Below, piece by piece: positions 24,501 to 33,417 of a stretch of DNA of 64,000 bases. This DNA comes from Paraburkholderia heleia NBRC 101817 (GTDB taxonomy: Bacteria; Pseudomonadota; Gammaproteobacteria; Burkholderiales; Burkholderiaceae). The stretch spans positions 93,074 to 157,073 of the forward strand of contig NZ_BBJH01000027.1 in the NCBI RefSeq assembly GCF_000739775.1, read 5' to 3'. The number at the start of each line of letters is the position of its first letter. Within the stretch, counting starts at the first letter, position 1. Made by a program: the position numbers and the translations under genes. The notes under the pieces were generated by a model. The model worked only from the letters and a program-made list of their open reading frames with translations, did no database searches and was not told where the DNA came from.

Positions 24501-25538
24501 TCAGTGGTAGCGGTGCGCCATCGCCTGGAGCGGCTGCGGCTTGATGCGCGGCGCCTGGCCCGCGCAGCCGAACGCCTCGAAGCGCTCCGCGCACAGGGCG
24601 CTCGCCGCCGCCGTGGCCGCCTTCAACGCGGCGCGCGGATCGAATTCGGCGCGCGCGTGTGCCATCGAGCGACGCATCGCGCCGCTCATTGCGAGCCGGA
24701 TATCGGTGTCGATATTGACCTTGCGCACGCCGTGGGCGATGCCACGCCGGATTTCCTCGACCGGCACGCCATAGGTGGTGGGAATCTCGCCGCCGTATTC
24801 GCGAATGATCGCCAGCCACTCCTGCGGCACCGAAGACGCCCCATGCATCACGAGATGCGTATCCGGAATGCGCGCGTGAATATCGGCGATACGGTCGATC
24901 GCCAGAATGTCGCCCGTCGGCTCGCGCGTGAATTTGTAGGCGCCGTGCGAGGTGCCGATCGCGATCGCCAGCGCGTCGACGCCGGTGGCGTCCACGAAAC
25001 GCTGCGCCTCGTGCGGGTCGGTGAGCAGGTCCTCGCGCGCGAGCCGGCCCTCTGCCCCCACGCCGTCTTCCTCGCCCGCCGCGCCGGTTTCGAGCGAGCC
25101 GAGGCAACCCAGTTCGCCCTCCACCGAAACGCCCACCGCGTGCGCGGCCTCCACGACGCGGCGGCTCACCTCGACGTTGTATTCATACGTGGCGGGCGTT
25201 TTCTGGTCCGGCATGAGCGAACCGTCCATCATGACCGACGTGAAGCCCGAGCGGATGGCCTGCTGGCACACGGCCGGGCTCGCGCCATGGTCCTGATGCA
25301 GCACGAGCGGAATGTCCGGATGCGCTTCCAGCGCGGCCAGCACGAGATGCCGCAGATACGGCTCGCCCGCGTATTTGCGCGCGCCCGCCGACGCCTGCAG
25401 GATCACGGGGCTCGCGGTGGCTTGCGCGGCCTGCATGATCGCGTGGATTTGCTCCATGTTGTTGACATTGAACGCGGGCACGCCGTAGCCGTGCTCGGCG
25501 GCGTGGTCGAGTAACTGCCTCAGTGCGATAAATGGCAT
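24501..25538 (-). CDS. cbbA: Fructose-bisphosphate aldolase, class II
   Basis: 345 residues. Zinc-dependent aldolase forming fructose 1,6- and sedoheptulose 1,7-bisphosphate. Motifs: VLHQDHGAS (metal His), VSVEGELGCLG, GTSHGAYKF and VNIDTDIR. RBS AAGGAGC precedes ATG 25538. The open frame extends antisense through the whole transketolase gene, but that extension has no family similarity and is not coding. Operon position after cbbT fits. Confidence 0.95.
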   Translation of the reverse strand: MPFIALRQLLDHAAEHGYGVPAFNVNNMEQIHAIMQAAQATASPVILQASAGARKYAGEPYLRHLVLAALEAHPDIPLVLHQDHGASPAVCQQAIRSGFTSVMMDGSLMPDQKTPATYEYNVEVSRRVVEAAHAVGVSVEGELGCLGSLETGAAGEEDGVGAEGRLAREDLLTDPHEAQRFVDATGVDALAIAIGTSHGAYKFTREPTGDILAIDRIADIHARIPDTHLVMHGASSVPQEWLAIIREYGGEIPTTYGVPVEEIRRGIAHGVRKVNIDTDIRLAMSGAMRRSMAHARAEFDPRAALKAATAAASALCAERFEAFGCAGQAPRIKPQPLQAMAHRYH

Positions 25539-25597
25539 TGCGGGCTCCTTGCAGTTGATGCAAACAATCTCGTCATACTGATGATTGAATTCGTGGT

Positions 25598-27664
25598 TCA
25601 AAGCGCGCCTTGCCTCACGCGCCGCGCCTCGTTGGCCACCGCGCTCGCGCTCAGATCGAAATGGGCGAACAGCGCAGCGGCGGGCGCCGATTCGCCAAAC
25701 GTGTCGATGCCCACCACCCCTCCGTCGAGGCCCACGTATTGCCGCCAGAACGCGCGCACGCCCGCTTCGACCGCCACGCGCGGCACGCCCGGCGGCAGCA
25801 CCGCGTCGCGCCACGCGCGCGGCTGGCGATCGAACGCGCTGGTGCACGGCATCGACACGACCCGCGCGCCTATGCCCTCCTGCGCGAGCTGCGCGGCGGC
25901 GTCGAGCGCCAGCGCGACTTCCGAACCCGTGGCGATCAGCACCACGCGCGCGAATGCCGGAGCGTCGTGCTTGCGCGGCCAGTCGCGCAGCACGTAACCC
26001 CCTCGCTCGATGGCGTCGATCTGCGCGTCGTCGCGCGCGACGAACGGCAGCGTCTGCCGGCTCAGCAGCAGGCAGGTCGGCCCTTCGCGTTCCACGGCGC
26101 TCGCCCAGGCGCGCGCGGTCTCGACTGTGTCGCAGGGGCGCCAGACGTCGAGGCCCGGAATCAGCCGCAGACTCGCCGCGTGCTCCACCGGCTGGTGCGT
26201 CGGGCCGTCCTCGCCCAGGCCGATCGAATCGTGCGTGAACACGAACACCGTTCGGGTTCGCATCAGCGCGGCCATGCGCAGGGCGTTGCGCGCATAGTCG
26301 GAAAACGTGAGAAAGGTCCCGCCGAACGGCAGATACCCGCGATGCAGCGCGACCCCGTTCATCACCGCGCTCATGCCGAATTCGCGCACGCCGTAGTGCA
26401 GATAATTGCCGCCCTGCAGGCCGCCTTCGTCGGCATGAACGGCGCGCGCGGCCGGCCAGTCGGTCAGGTTCGAGCCCGTGAGGTCGGCCGAGCCGCCCAG
26501 CAGCTCCGGCAACGCGCGCGCCAGCACGGCGATGGCCTGCTGCGACGCCTTGCGCGTGGCGAGCGACTGCGCGGCGCCGTTGGTGTCGCGCACCATGGCG
26601 CGCACCGCGTCGTGCCATTGCGCGGGAAGGGCGCCCGCCATCCTGCGCGCAAACTCGGCGGCTTCGTGGGGATACTGCTCGCGATACGCGCCGAAACGCC
26701 GCGTCCAGTCGGCCTCGGCGGCCTCGCCACGCGCCCGGGCGTCCCAGCTCGCGCGAATGTCCGCGGGAATGCCGAAGGGCGCATGCGGCCAGTCGAGCGC
26801 CTGCCGCGTGGCGGCCACTTCCTGCGCGCCCAGCGGCGCGCCGTGCACGTCGTGCGTGCCCGCTTTCGAGGGCGCACCCTTGCCGATGACCGTGCGGCAG
26901 CAGATCAGCGTCGGCCGCCCCACGCCGCGCGCGCCGCGCAAGGCGCGGTCGATCGCCTCGACGTCGTGCCCGTCCACGTCGCGCACCACATGCCAGCCGT
27001 AGGCCGCGAAGCGCGCGGGCGTGTCGTCCGCGAACCACTGCGCCACATGGCCGTCGATCGAAATGCCGTTGTCGTCGTACAGCACCGTGAGCTTGTCGAG
27101 CCTGAGCGTGCCCGCGAGTGAGGCCGCCTCGTGCGAAATGCCTTCCATGAGGCATCCGTCGCCGGCAAAGACATAGGTGCGATGATCGACGATCGTGTGC
27201 GCGGGCCGGTTGAACTCGCGTGCGAGCAGCGCTTCGGCCAGCGCCATGCCCACGGCGTTCGCGAGGCCCTGGCCGAGCGGCCCCGTCGTGGTTTCCACGC
27301 CGGGCGTCACGCCCGCCTCGGGATGCCCCGGCGTCTTGCTGTGCAACTGGCGAAAGCGCTCGAGTTCGTTGATCGGCAGGTCGTAGCCCGTGAGATACAG
27401 CAGCGCATAGAGCAGCATCGAGCCGTGCCCGTTCGAGAGCACGAAGCGGTCGCGGTCGGGCCAGGCCGGATTGCGCGGGTTGTGTTTCAGGTGCCGGTCC
27501 CACAGCGCCACGGCAATCTCGGCCATGCCGAGCGGCATGCCCGGATGACCCGACTTCGCGGCCTCCACCGCATCGACGGCGAGCATGCGCAGGGCGTTGG
27601 CCATCGGACGGGTTTCGCGCGTGGCGGCGGACGGTGCGGCGGCAGTTTCAGCGACGGTGCTCAT
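25598..27664 (-). CDS. cbbT: Transketolase
   Basis: 688 residues. Transfers two-carbon units between sugar phosphates with thiamine diphosphate. Visible: VEAAKSGHPGMPLGMA near the N-terminus, thiamine motif FAGDGCLMEGISHEA...YDDN, HDSIGLGEDGPTHQP in the pyrimidine domain, and a C-terminal domain. ATG 27664 is preceded by AGGAGATC; sixteen further codons upstream were rejected. Part of cbbLSXFPTAE. Confidence 0.95.
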   Translation of the reverse strand: MSTVAETAAAPSAATRETRPMANALRMLAVDAVEAAKSGHPGMPLGMAEIAVALWDRHLKHNPRNPAWPDRDRFVLSNGHGSMLLYALLYLTGYDLPINELERFRQLHSKTPGHPEAGVTPGVETTTGPLGQGLANAVGMALAEALLAREFNRPAHTIVDHRTYVFAGDGCLMEGISHEAASLAGTLRLDKLTVLYDDNGISIDGHVAQWFADDTPARFAAYGWHVVRDVDGHDVEAIDRALRGARGVGRPTLICCRTVIGKGAPSKAGTHDVHGAPLGAQEVAATRQALDWPHAPFGIPADIRASWDARARGEAAEADWTRRFGAYREQYPHEAAEFARRMAGALPAQWHDAVRAMVRDTNGAAQSLATRKASQQAIAVLARALPELLGGSADLTGSNLTDWPAARAVHADEGGLQGGNYLHYGVREFGMSAVMNGVALHRGYLPFGGTFLTFSDYARNALRMAALMRTRTVFVFTHDSIGLGEDGPTHQPVEHAASLRLIPGLDVWRPCDTVETARAWASAVEREGPTCLLLSRQTLPFVARDDAQIDAIERGGYVLRDWPRKHDAPAFARVVLIATGSEVALALDAAAQLAQEGIGARVVSMPCTSAFDRQPRAWRDAVLPPGVPRVAVEAGVRAFWRQYVGLDGGVVGIDTFGESAPAAALFAHFDLSASAVANEARRVRQGAL

Positions 27665-27715
27665 GGTTGATCTCCTGTAAAACGATAAGCGGTGTTTCGC
27701 TGAGCGGGGCATACC

Positions 27716-28588
27716 TCAGGCGCGCGCGCGCCGGTCGATCAGTTGCAGGATCATGGGCGTGAAGATCAACTGCATGGCGAGCCCCATCTTTCCGCCCGGC
27801 ACGACGATCACGTTGGGTCGCGACATGAACGAGTCGTGCAGCATGGTCAGCAAATACGGGAAGTCGATGCCCTTGGGCCGCGCGAAGCGGATCACGACGA
27901 AGCTTTCGTCGGGCTGCGGAATCTCGCGGGCCGTGAACGGATTGGACGTGTCCACGGTCGGCACACGCTGGAAATTCACATGGGTGCGCGAGAACTGCGG
28001 GCAGATGTAGTTCACGTAGTCGGGCATGCGGCGCAGGATGGTGTCGACCACGGCTTCATGCGAATAGCCGCGCATGGTCTGGTCGCGATGCAGCTTCTGG
28101 ATCCACTCGAGGTTGATGATCGGCACGACGCCGATCAGCAGATCGGCATGGCGCGCGATGTCAACGCCCTCGCTCACCGCGGCGCCATGCAGCCCTTCGT
28201 AGAACAGCAGGTCGGTGTCCGGGCGCACGTCCTGCCATGGCGTGAACGTGCCCGCGTCCTGCTTGTAGAGCCGCGTTTCCGACGCGTCGTGAACGTAGTG
28301 GCGCAAGCGCCCCGAGCCGCTCTCGCCGTAATGCGCGAACAGCGCTTCGAGTTCTTCGAGCAGGTTCGCCTCCGGGCCGAAATGGCTGAAATTCGGCATG
28401 CCGTCGCGCTCGTGCTGCTGCATCGCCTCGCGCATGCCGAGACGGTCGTAGCGATGGAACGCGTCGCCCTCCACGATCTGCGCGTCGATCTTTTCGCGGC
28501 GGAAAATATGGGTGAAGCTCTTCATCACGGTCGTGGTGCCGGCGCCGCTCGAACCGGTCACCGCGATGATCGGGTGCTTGATGGACAT
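27716..28588 (-). CDS. cbbP: Phosphoribulokinase
   Basis: 290 residues, the length of octameric proteobacterial PRK. Makes ribulose 1,5-bisphosphate from ribulose 5-phosphate and ATP; diagnostic for the Calvin cycle. P-loop GSSGAGTTT at 13-21; EGDAFHRYDR and DLLFYEGLHGA contain catalytic acidic and substrate residues. RBS AGGAGACAAGC before the ATG. Confidence 0.96.
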   Translation of the reverse strand: MSIKHPIIAVTGSSGAGTTTVMKSFTHIFRREKIDAQIVEGDAFHRYDRLGMREAMQQHERDGMPNFSHFGPEANLLEELEALFAHYGESGSGRLRHYVHDASETRLYKQDAGTFTPWQDVRPDTDLLFYEGLHGAAVSEGVDIARHADLLIGVVPIINLEWIQKLHRDQTMRGYSHEAVVDTILRRMPDYVNYICPQFSRTHVNFQRVPTVDTSNPFTAREIPQPDESFVVIRFARPKGIDFPYLLTMLHDSFMSRPNVIVVPGGKMGLAMQLIFTPMILQLIDRRARA

Positions 28589-28636
28589 GCGCTTGTCTCC
28601 TGGGATAGGTGTTCTCTTTTTCCGCGCGGCGCGCGA

Positions 28637-29731
28637 TCAGGCCGTGAAGCCCGGCAGGAACAGCGAGCGCCGGCCGAAAAGCGGCGACGTGAACGGCTGA
28701 TCCGTGCCGCGGTCGTATTCTTCGTGGTAGCGGCCGATGCGCTCCACCTCGCTGCGCGAGCCGAGTATCACGGGCACGCGGCCATGCAGCGTGCGCGGCA
28801 CCACATCGAGAATGCGCTCGCGTCCCGTGATCGCGAGTCCGCCCGCCTGCTCGACCAGAAAGCTCATCGGGTTGGCCTCGTAGAGCAGGCGCAGGCGCCC
28901 CTCCATGGCCGGCGTTTTCGAATCTCGCGGGTACATGAACACGCCGCCGCGCATGAGGATGCGATGCACCTCCGCCACCATCGAAGCGATCCAGCGCATG
29001 TTGAAGTCGCTCGTGCGGCAGCCGCTGCGCCCGTCCTTGCACTCCTGCACGTAGCGGCGCACGGGCGGCTCCCAGAAGCGCTCGTTGGACGCGTTGATCG
29101 CGAATTCGCAGGTTTCGTCAGGAATACGAATGTTCGAATGCGTGAGCACGAAATTGCCGATGTCGCGCTCCAGCGTGAAACCGTGCGTGCCGTTGCCGAC
29201 CGAGAGCACGAGCATCGTCGACGGCCCGTAGACGGCGTAACCCGCCGCGACCTGCTCGCTGCCCGGTCTGAAAAACGCGGCTTCGTCCACGGCCGCGCCG
29301 TCATGGCGCAGCACCGAGAAGATCGAGCCCACCACGCCGTTGATGTCGATGTTGGATGAGCCGTCGAGCGGGTCGAAGGCGAGCAGATAGTCGCCGCGCG
29401 GATAACCCGGCGGTATGGGGTAGATGCGCTCCATTTCCTCGGACGCCATGGCGGCGAGCAGCCCGTCCCACTCGCATTGCTGCACGAAGGTCTCGTTGGT
29501 GGTGAGATCGAGCTTTTTCTGCTCTTCCCCGTGCGTATTGAGGCTCAGCGCGGAGCCGTAGTTGCCGCCCAGCGCGCCCTTGGTAAGCATGGACGAGATC
29601 GACTTGATCGCGGCGGCAACGTCGATCAGGAGCGCGGCGAGCCCGGCATTGCGCGCCTCGCCCGTGCCGCCCGGCTGACGATCGAGCGTGTCGATCAGGA
29701 ACTTGGAAAGGGTCGTGCGGCCGTCTTGCAT
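28637..29731 (-). CDS. cbbF: Fructose-1,6-bisphosphatase, class I
   Basis: 364 residues. Removes the 1-phosphate of fructose (and probably sedoheptulose) bisphosphate. Motifs: NYGSALSLNTHGEEQKKLD, metal-binding AFDPLDGSSNIDIN, and YVQEC then GGVFMYPRD near the sugar site. RBS GGAGATCGCC before ATG 29731. Lies between cbbX and cbbP. Confidence 0.95.
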   Translation of the reverse strand: MQDGRTTLSKFLIDTLDRQPGGTGEARNAGLAALLIDVAAAIKSISSMLTKGALGGNYGSALSLNTHGEEQKKLDLTTNETFVQQCEWDGLLAAMASEEMERIYPIPPGYPRGDYLLAFDPLDGSSNIDINGVVGSIFSVLRHDGAAVDEAAFFRPGSEQVAAGYAVYGPSTMLVLSVGNGTHGFTLERDIGNFVLTHSNIRIPDETCEFAINASNERFWEPPVRRYVQECKDGRSGCRTSDFNMRWIASMVAEVHRILMRGGVFMYPRDSKTPAMEGRLRLLYEANPMSFLVEQAGGLAITGRERILDVVPRTLHGRVPVILGSRSEVERIGRYHEEYDRGTDQPFTSPLFGRRSLFLPGFTA

Positions 29732-29757
29732 GGCGATCTCCAGAGTCAGGTGTTCGG

Positions 29758-30765
29758 TCAGCCCGGCGGCGCGCTGCGTGGCCCAGCCTGTGTCTGAGCC
29801 TCGGTATGCGCCGCGGAAAAAACGCGGCTCGCGCGCACGTCGGCGGCGCCGATCAGCGTGAGCGCCGCGGCGTCGAGCGGCGCGTCGTTTTGCATCGTCG
29901 TGGCGAAAAGGCGATTGGCCTGGCGCAGGCGCGCGCGGTCGAGCGCGTTGCGCACGGAACGCGCGTTGGCGAAATTCGGCTGCCGAATGCGCAGCGCGAG
30001 ATAGTCGGCGAAGGCGCGGCGCGAGTCGGCGTCGAAACGGTAATGCATCGTCGCGAGCATGCGCTCCGCGATGTCGAGCAACTCCGTTTCGCCGTAGTCG
30101 GGAAACGTGAGGTGATGCGCAATGCGCGAACGAAAGCCCGGATTGCTCTCGAAGAACACCGCCATGCGCTCGGCGTAGCCGGCCAGAATCACCACCAGGT
30201 CGTCGCGCCGGTTCTCCATGGTCTGCAGCAGGATCTCGATCGCCTCCTGGCCGTAGTCGCGTTCGTTCTCGGGGCGATAGAGGTAATACGCTTCGTCGAT
30301 GAAGAGCACGCCGCCCATCGCGCGCTTGAGCACGTCGCGCGTTTTCGGCGCGGTATGGCCGATGTACTGGCCCACCAGATCGTCACGCGTGACGGAAACC
30401 AGATGATTGCGGCGAATGTAGCCGAGCCGGTGCAGCACTTCGGCCATGCGAAGCGCCACCGTGGTTTTGCCGGTGCCGGGATTGCCGCTGAAGCACATGT
30501 GCAGCGTAGGCGCGCCCGCCGCGAGGCCGAGCGCGCTACGTGCGCGCTCCACCAGCAGGTGCGCGGCGACTTCGCGGATGCGCGTCTTCACCGGCGCGAG
30601 CCCGACCAGATCGCGGTCGAGTTCGGCAAGCACGTCGCCGATGCCGGAGTCGCGATACAACGCGGCGAGATCGATCTGCTGCGGCTGCGGTTGCGACTCC
30701 ACGGCCTGCTCGCCGTCCTGGGCGAGCGTGTGCGCATCGGCTTCCATGGTGGTGACTTCGTTCAT
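29758..30765 (-). CDS. cbbX: Red-type RuBisCO activase CbbX
   Basis: 335 residues of the AAA+ CbbX/CfxQ family. Removes inhibitory sugar phosphates from red-type RuBisCO by pulling on the large-subunit C-terminus. Walker A SGNPGTGKTT and Walker B GVLFIDEAYYL are present. A Gln/Glu-rich N-terminus precedes the conserved GIGDVLAELDRDLVGLAPVK. Located directly after cbbS, as usual for form IC operons. Confidence 0.95.
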   Translation of the reverse strand: MNEVTTMEADAHTLAQDGEQAVESQPQPQQIDLAALYRDSGIGDVLAELDRDLVGLAPVKTRIREVAAHLLVERARSALGLAAGAPTLHMCFSGNPGTGKTTVALRMAEVLHRLGYIRRNHLVSVTRDDLVGQYIGHTAPKTRDVLKRAMGGVLFIDEAYYLYRPENERDYGQEAIEILLQTMENRRDDLVVILAGYAERMAVFFESNPGFRSRIAHHLTFPDYGETELLDIAERMLATMHYRFDADSRRAFADYLALRIRQPNFANARSVRNALDRARLRQANRLFATTMQNDAPLDAAALTLIGAADVRASRVFSAAHTEAQTQAGPRSAPPG

Positions 30766-30821
30766 GGCCCCTCCCTGGGCGAATGGCGCGGTTCACGCGC
30801 GCCGGGCGGCACGGCGCGCGT

Positions 30822-31250
30822 TCAACCCGCGCTTGCGTAACGCTCGCCGGCAGGCCGCTCGCTCGCATAGCCCGAAATGCCGTAGCGCTGCACGCGCCCT
30901 TGTGCGTCCGTGCGGTCGAGACGAAAACCCGGTTCTTCGTCGGGGCGGTTGACGATGAACGACAGGCGCATCGTCTCGAAGCCCCGCACCGAATCGAAGG
31001 CATTGACCTTGATGTAGTGCTCAGGACGCGCGGCGCGGCAGGCCCGCACTTCCTGGAGCACGCCCGCCGCGTCGTGCCGATCGAACATGGGCAGGCCCCA
31101 CATTTCCCAGTAGGTGTTGCGCGGATGCGGGTCGTCGGTGAACTCGACCGAACAGGCCCAGCCCTGGCGCAACGCATAGTCGATCTGCAAGCGGATTTCC
31201 TCGTCGGTCAGATCGGGCAGGAAGGAAAACGTACCTTGGGTAAGACGCAT
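30822..31250 (-). CDS. cbbS: RuBisCO small subunit, form IC
   Basis: 142 residues. MRLTQGTFSFLPDLTDEEI is the standard start of red-type small subunits, and the C-terminal extension (VQRYGISGYAS) that forms the central beta-barrel in this group is present. Forms L8S8 with CbbL. 126 bp after cbbL and 56 bp before cbbX. Confidence 0.96.
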   Translation of the reverse strand: MRLTQGTFSFLPDLTDEEIRLQIDYALRQGWACSVEFTDDPHPRNTYWEMWGLPMFDRHDAAGVLQEVRACRAARPEHYIKVNAFDSVRGFETMRLSFIVNRPDEEPGFRLDRTDAQGRVQRYGISGYASERPAGERYASAG

Positions 31251-31376
31251 GACGCACCTCGTCGATGAATGCGGCGTTCGTAATGGCGAAACCGGTAAGC
31301 AACAAAGGGACCCGCGGCGTCCCTCGCCATTTTGCGAGAGCGTGCCTGACGCTGCGGCTCGTCCTGCGCTGGCGCC

Positions 31377-32876
31377 TCAGGCCGGAGTGGGCGTGACGGC
31401 GAAATCGGGCGTGTCGGTCGACGCGTAGTTGAACGTCACGTCGCGCCACGTATCGAGCGCCTGCTTGAGCGGCGTGCAGCTGCGCGCCGCGGCTTCGAGA
31501 ATGTCGGGGCCTTCGTGCACGATGTCGCGGCCTTCGTTGCGCGCCTTCACCATCGCTTCGAGCGCCACGCGGTTGGCCTGCGCCCCCGCCTGAATGCCGC
31601 CCGGGTGACCGATCGTGCCGCCGCCGAACTGCAGGATCGCGTCGTCGCCGAACAGGTTGAGCAACTGGTGCATCTGCCCCGCGTGAATGCCGCCCGAGGC
31701 CACCGGCATCACCTTGCGCAAGCCGGCCCACGGCTGGTCGAAGAAGATGCCGCGCGCGAGATCGACTTCGTTGTGCGCCTCGCGGCACACGTTGTAGTAG
31801 CCCTGGACGGCGAGCGGGTCGCCTTCGAGCTTGCCGACCGCCGTGCCCGCGTGCGCATGATCGACGCCGGCCATGCGCAGCCACTTGGCGATCACGCGAA
31901 ACGAAATGCCGTGATTGCGCTGACGCGTGTACGTGCTGTGCCCCGCGCGATGCAGGTGCAGGATCATGTCGTTCCTGCGCGCCCAGCGTGCCATGGACTG
32001 GATCGCGGTCCAGCCGATCACGAGGTCGATCATGACGATGCACGAGCCCAGTTCCTTCGCGAATTCGGCGCGCTCGTACATGTCTTCCATCGTGCCTGCC
32101 GTCACGTTCAGATAGTGACCCTTGACCTCGCCCGTTTCGGCCTGCGCGCGGTTCACCGCTTCCATCGAGAACAGATAGCGGTCGCGCCAGTGCATGAACG
32201 CCTGCGAGTTGATGTTCTCGTCGTCCTTCAGAAAGTCGAGGCCGCCGCGCAGTCCTTCGTACACCACGCGCCCATAGTTCTTGCCCGACAAGCCGAGCTT
32301 GGGCTTGACCGTCGCGCCGAGCAGCGGCCGGCCGTATTTGTCGAGGCGTTCGCGCTCCACGACGATGCCGGTCGGCGGCCCCTGAAAGGTCTTGAGGTAG
32401 GCCACCGGAATGCGCATGTCTTCCAGACGCAGCGCCTTGAGCGGCTTGAAGCCGAACACGTTGCCGATGATCGACGCCGTGAGGTTCGCCACCGACCCCT
32501 CTTCGAACAGGTCCAGCTCGTAGGCGATATACGCGAAATACTGCGGCTCGCCCGCGCTCGAGGCCGGCACCGGGTCGACGCGGTACGCCTTCGCGCGGTA
32601 CATGTCGCACGCGGTGAGGCGGTCGGTCCACACCACGGTCCACGTGGCCGTGGACGATTCGCCCGCCACCGCCGCGGCCGCTTCCTCCGGCTCCACGCCG
32701 GGTTGCGGCGTGATGCGAAAAAGCGCGATGACGTCGGTGTCCTTGGGCGTGTAGTCGGGTTGCCAGTAGCCCATCTCGCGGTATTTCATGACGCCCGCGG
32801 CATAACGCTCGCGCGGGTTGGCCGCATTGCGCTGCGGAGCAAGGGAGTCGATCACCGGCTGGCTGAAGTCGTTCAT
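31377..32876 (-). CDS. cbbL: RuBisCO large subunit, form IC
   Basis: 499 residues. Carboxylates ribulose 1,5-bisphosphate. Active-site block GGLDFLKDDENINSQAFM contains the carbamylated Lys and the two magnesium-binding acids; GATVKPKLGLSGKNYGR contains the catalytic Lys; HLHRAGHSTYTRQ and SGGIHAGQM follow. The long N-terminus and C-terminus and the presence of cbbX mark the red-type IC form. RBS GAGGAAACG before the ATG. First gene of cbbLSXFPTAE. Confidence 0.97.
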   Translation of the reverse strand: MNDFSQPVIDSLAPQRNAANPRERYAAGVMKYREMGYWQPDYTPKDTDVIALFRITPQPGVEPEEAAAAVAGESSTATWTVVWTDRLTACDMYRAKAYRVDPVPASSAGEPQYFAYIAYELDLFEEGSVANLTASIIGNVFGFKPLKALRLEDMRIPVAYLKTFQGPPTGIVVERERLDKYGRPLLGATVKPKLGLSGKNYGRVVYEGLRGGLDFLKDDENINSQAFMHWRDRYLFSMEAVNRAQAETGEVKGHYLNVTAGTMEDMYERAEFAKELGSCIVMIDLVIGWTAIQSMARWARRNDMILHLHRAGHSTYTRQRNHGISFRVIAKWLRMAGVDHAHAGTAVGKLEGDPLAVQGYYNVCREAHNEVDLARGIFFDQPWAGLRKVMPVASGGIHAGQMHQLLNLFGDDAILQFGGGTIGHPGGIQAGAQANRVALEAMVKARNEGRDIVHEGPDILEAAARSCTPLKQALDTWRDVTFNYASTDTPDFAVTPTPA

Positions 32877-32970
32877 GACGTTTCCTCGAAGGTGGACTGG
32901 CGCGCTACCGGAAGAACGAAGCGCCTGAGTGCACTCTAGGCAAGGACGTCACCCTTGAAAATTCACGATT

Positions 32971-32998
32971 TTATTCGGGAGACTTAACTGATCCGTTA
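32971..32998 (-). promoter_or_regulatory. Candidate CbbR (LysR) binding site of the cbb operon
   Basis: Plus-strand TTATTCGGGAGACTTAA overlaps TAACTGATCCGTTA, a TAAC-N6-GTTA dyad. TTA/TAA spacing is of the LysR T-N11-A type. It lies about 95-120 bp before the cbbL ATG, where CbbR normally binds. Confidence 0.4.
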
Positions 32999-33012
32999 TC
33001 GATTGCGCCGGC

Positions 33013-33019
33013 GTGACAC
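33013..33019. promoter_or_regulatory. GTGACAC box upstream of pqqA
   Basis: GTGACAC within CGTGACACG, about 140 bp upstream of the sigma54-like element; same core as the xoxF and fhcB regions. Confidence 0.3.
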
Positions 33020-33159
33020 GTCAGCCCGCCGCACGCGGGGCGCATGGAACACTTTGCTGCGTTCCAGGTACAGTGCGCAGCGGCGCGCCTGGATCACGGC
33101 GGACAGGCGCGCGATCGAAGCGCAGCGGCCACGGCCTTCGCCTCGTGCGGCGCCTCGCC

Positions 33160-33175
33160 CGGCATGGAGCTTGCG
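33160..33175 (+). promoter_or_regulatory. Possible sigma54 promoter of pqqA
   Basis: CGGCATGGAGCTTGCG has exact GG-N10-GC spacing and an intact TTGC. Fifteen bases are identical to a segment just before fhcB (38949). Predicted leader of about 80 bases to pqqA. Confidence 0.4.
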
Positions 33176-33265
33176 TGGCAACCCGGGCCCTGTCGCCTGG
33201 CGAAGCGCCGGACCGGGGCACCAGGCCGTATCACCTCACGACGTCTTACCATGGAGGATGCATCT

Positions 33266-33340
33266 ATGCAGTGGACAACGCCGAGCTACACCGATATGCG
33301 TTTTGGTTTTGAAATCACGATGTATATCGCTACGCGGTAG
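33266..33340 (+). CDS. pqqA: PqqA precursor peptide of PQQ
   Basis: 24 residues, too short for most gene finders. The sequence MQWTTPSYTDMRFGFEITMY contains Glu16 and Tyr20 in the E-x3-Y spacing; PqqE joins these two side chains, and they become PQQ. RBS GGAGG is 8 bp upstream of the ATG. Unusually, it is about 11 kb from pqqBCDE and near the cbb operon. A stem-loop follows, as is common after pqqA. Confidence 0.95.
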   Translation: MQWTTPSYTDMRFGFEITMYIATR

Positions 33341-33349
33341 GCACCGCGT

Positions 33350-33367
33350 GGGCCGCGCATGCGGCCC
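33350..33367 (+). terminator. Stem-loop after pqqA
   Basis: GGGCCGC-GCAT-GCGGCCC, seven perfect pairs starting 10 bp after the pqqA stop. Probably attenuates read-through so that the peptide is made in excess; no long T-run. Confidence 0.5.
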
Positions 33368-33417
33368 TTACCTGGATGCTGGATGGTGCGTCACCCGCGG
33401 AACCCGCGCACTCACTC

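Larger units (their letters stand above)
32877..33265. promoter_or_regulatory. Divergent control region between cbbL and pqqA
   Basis: 389 bp without a credible gene. The cbbL side is AT-richer with LysR-type boxes (32971-32998). The pqqA side has a GTGACAC box (33013-33019) and a sigma54-like element (33160-33175). Usual cbb operons carry a divergent cbbR here; there is none. Confidence 0.5.

Noticed and set aside
24501..27503. 1000-residue open frame on the minus strand extending the aldolase upstream
   Set aside because: Everything before 25538 is a GC-rich shadow of transketolase; the aldolase has a proper RBS and family start at 25538.
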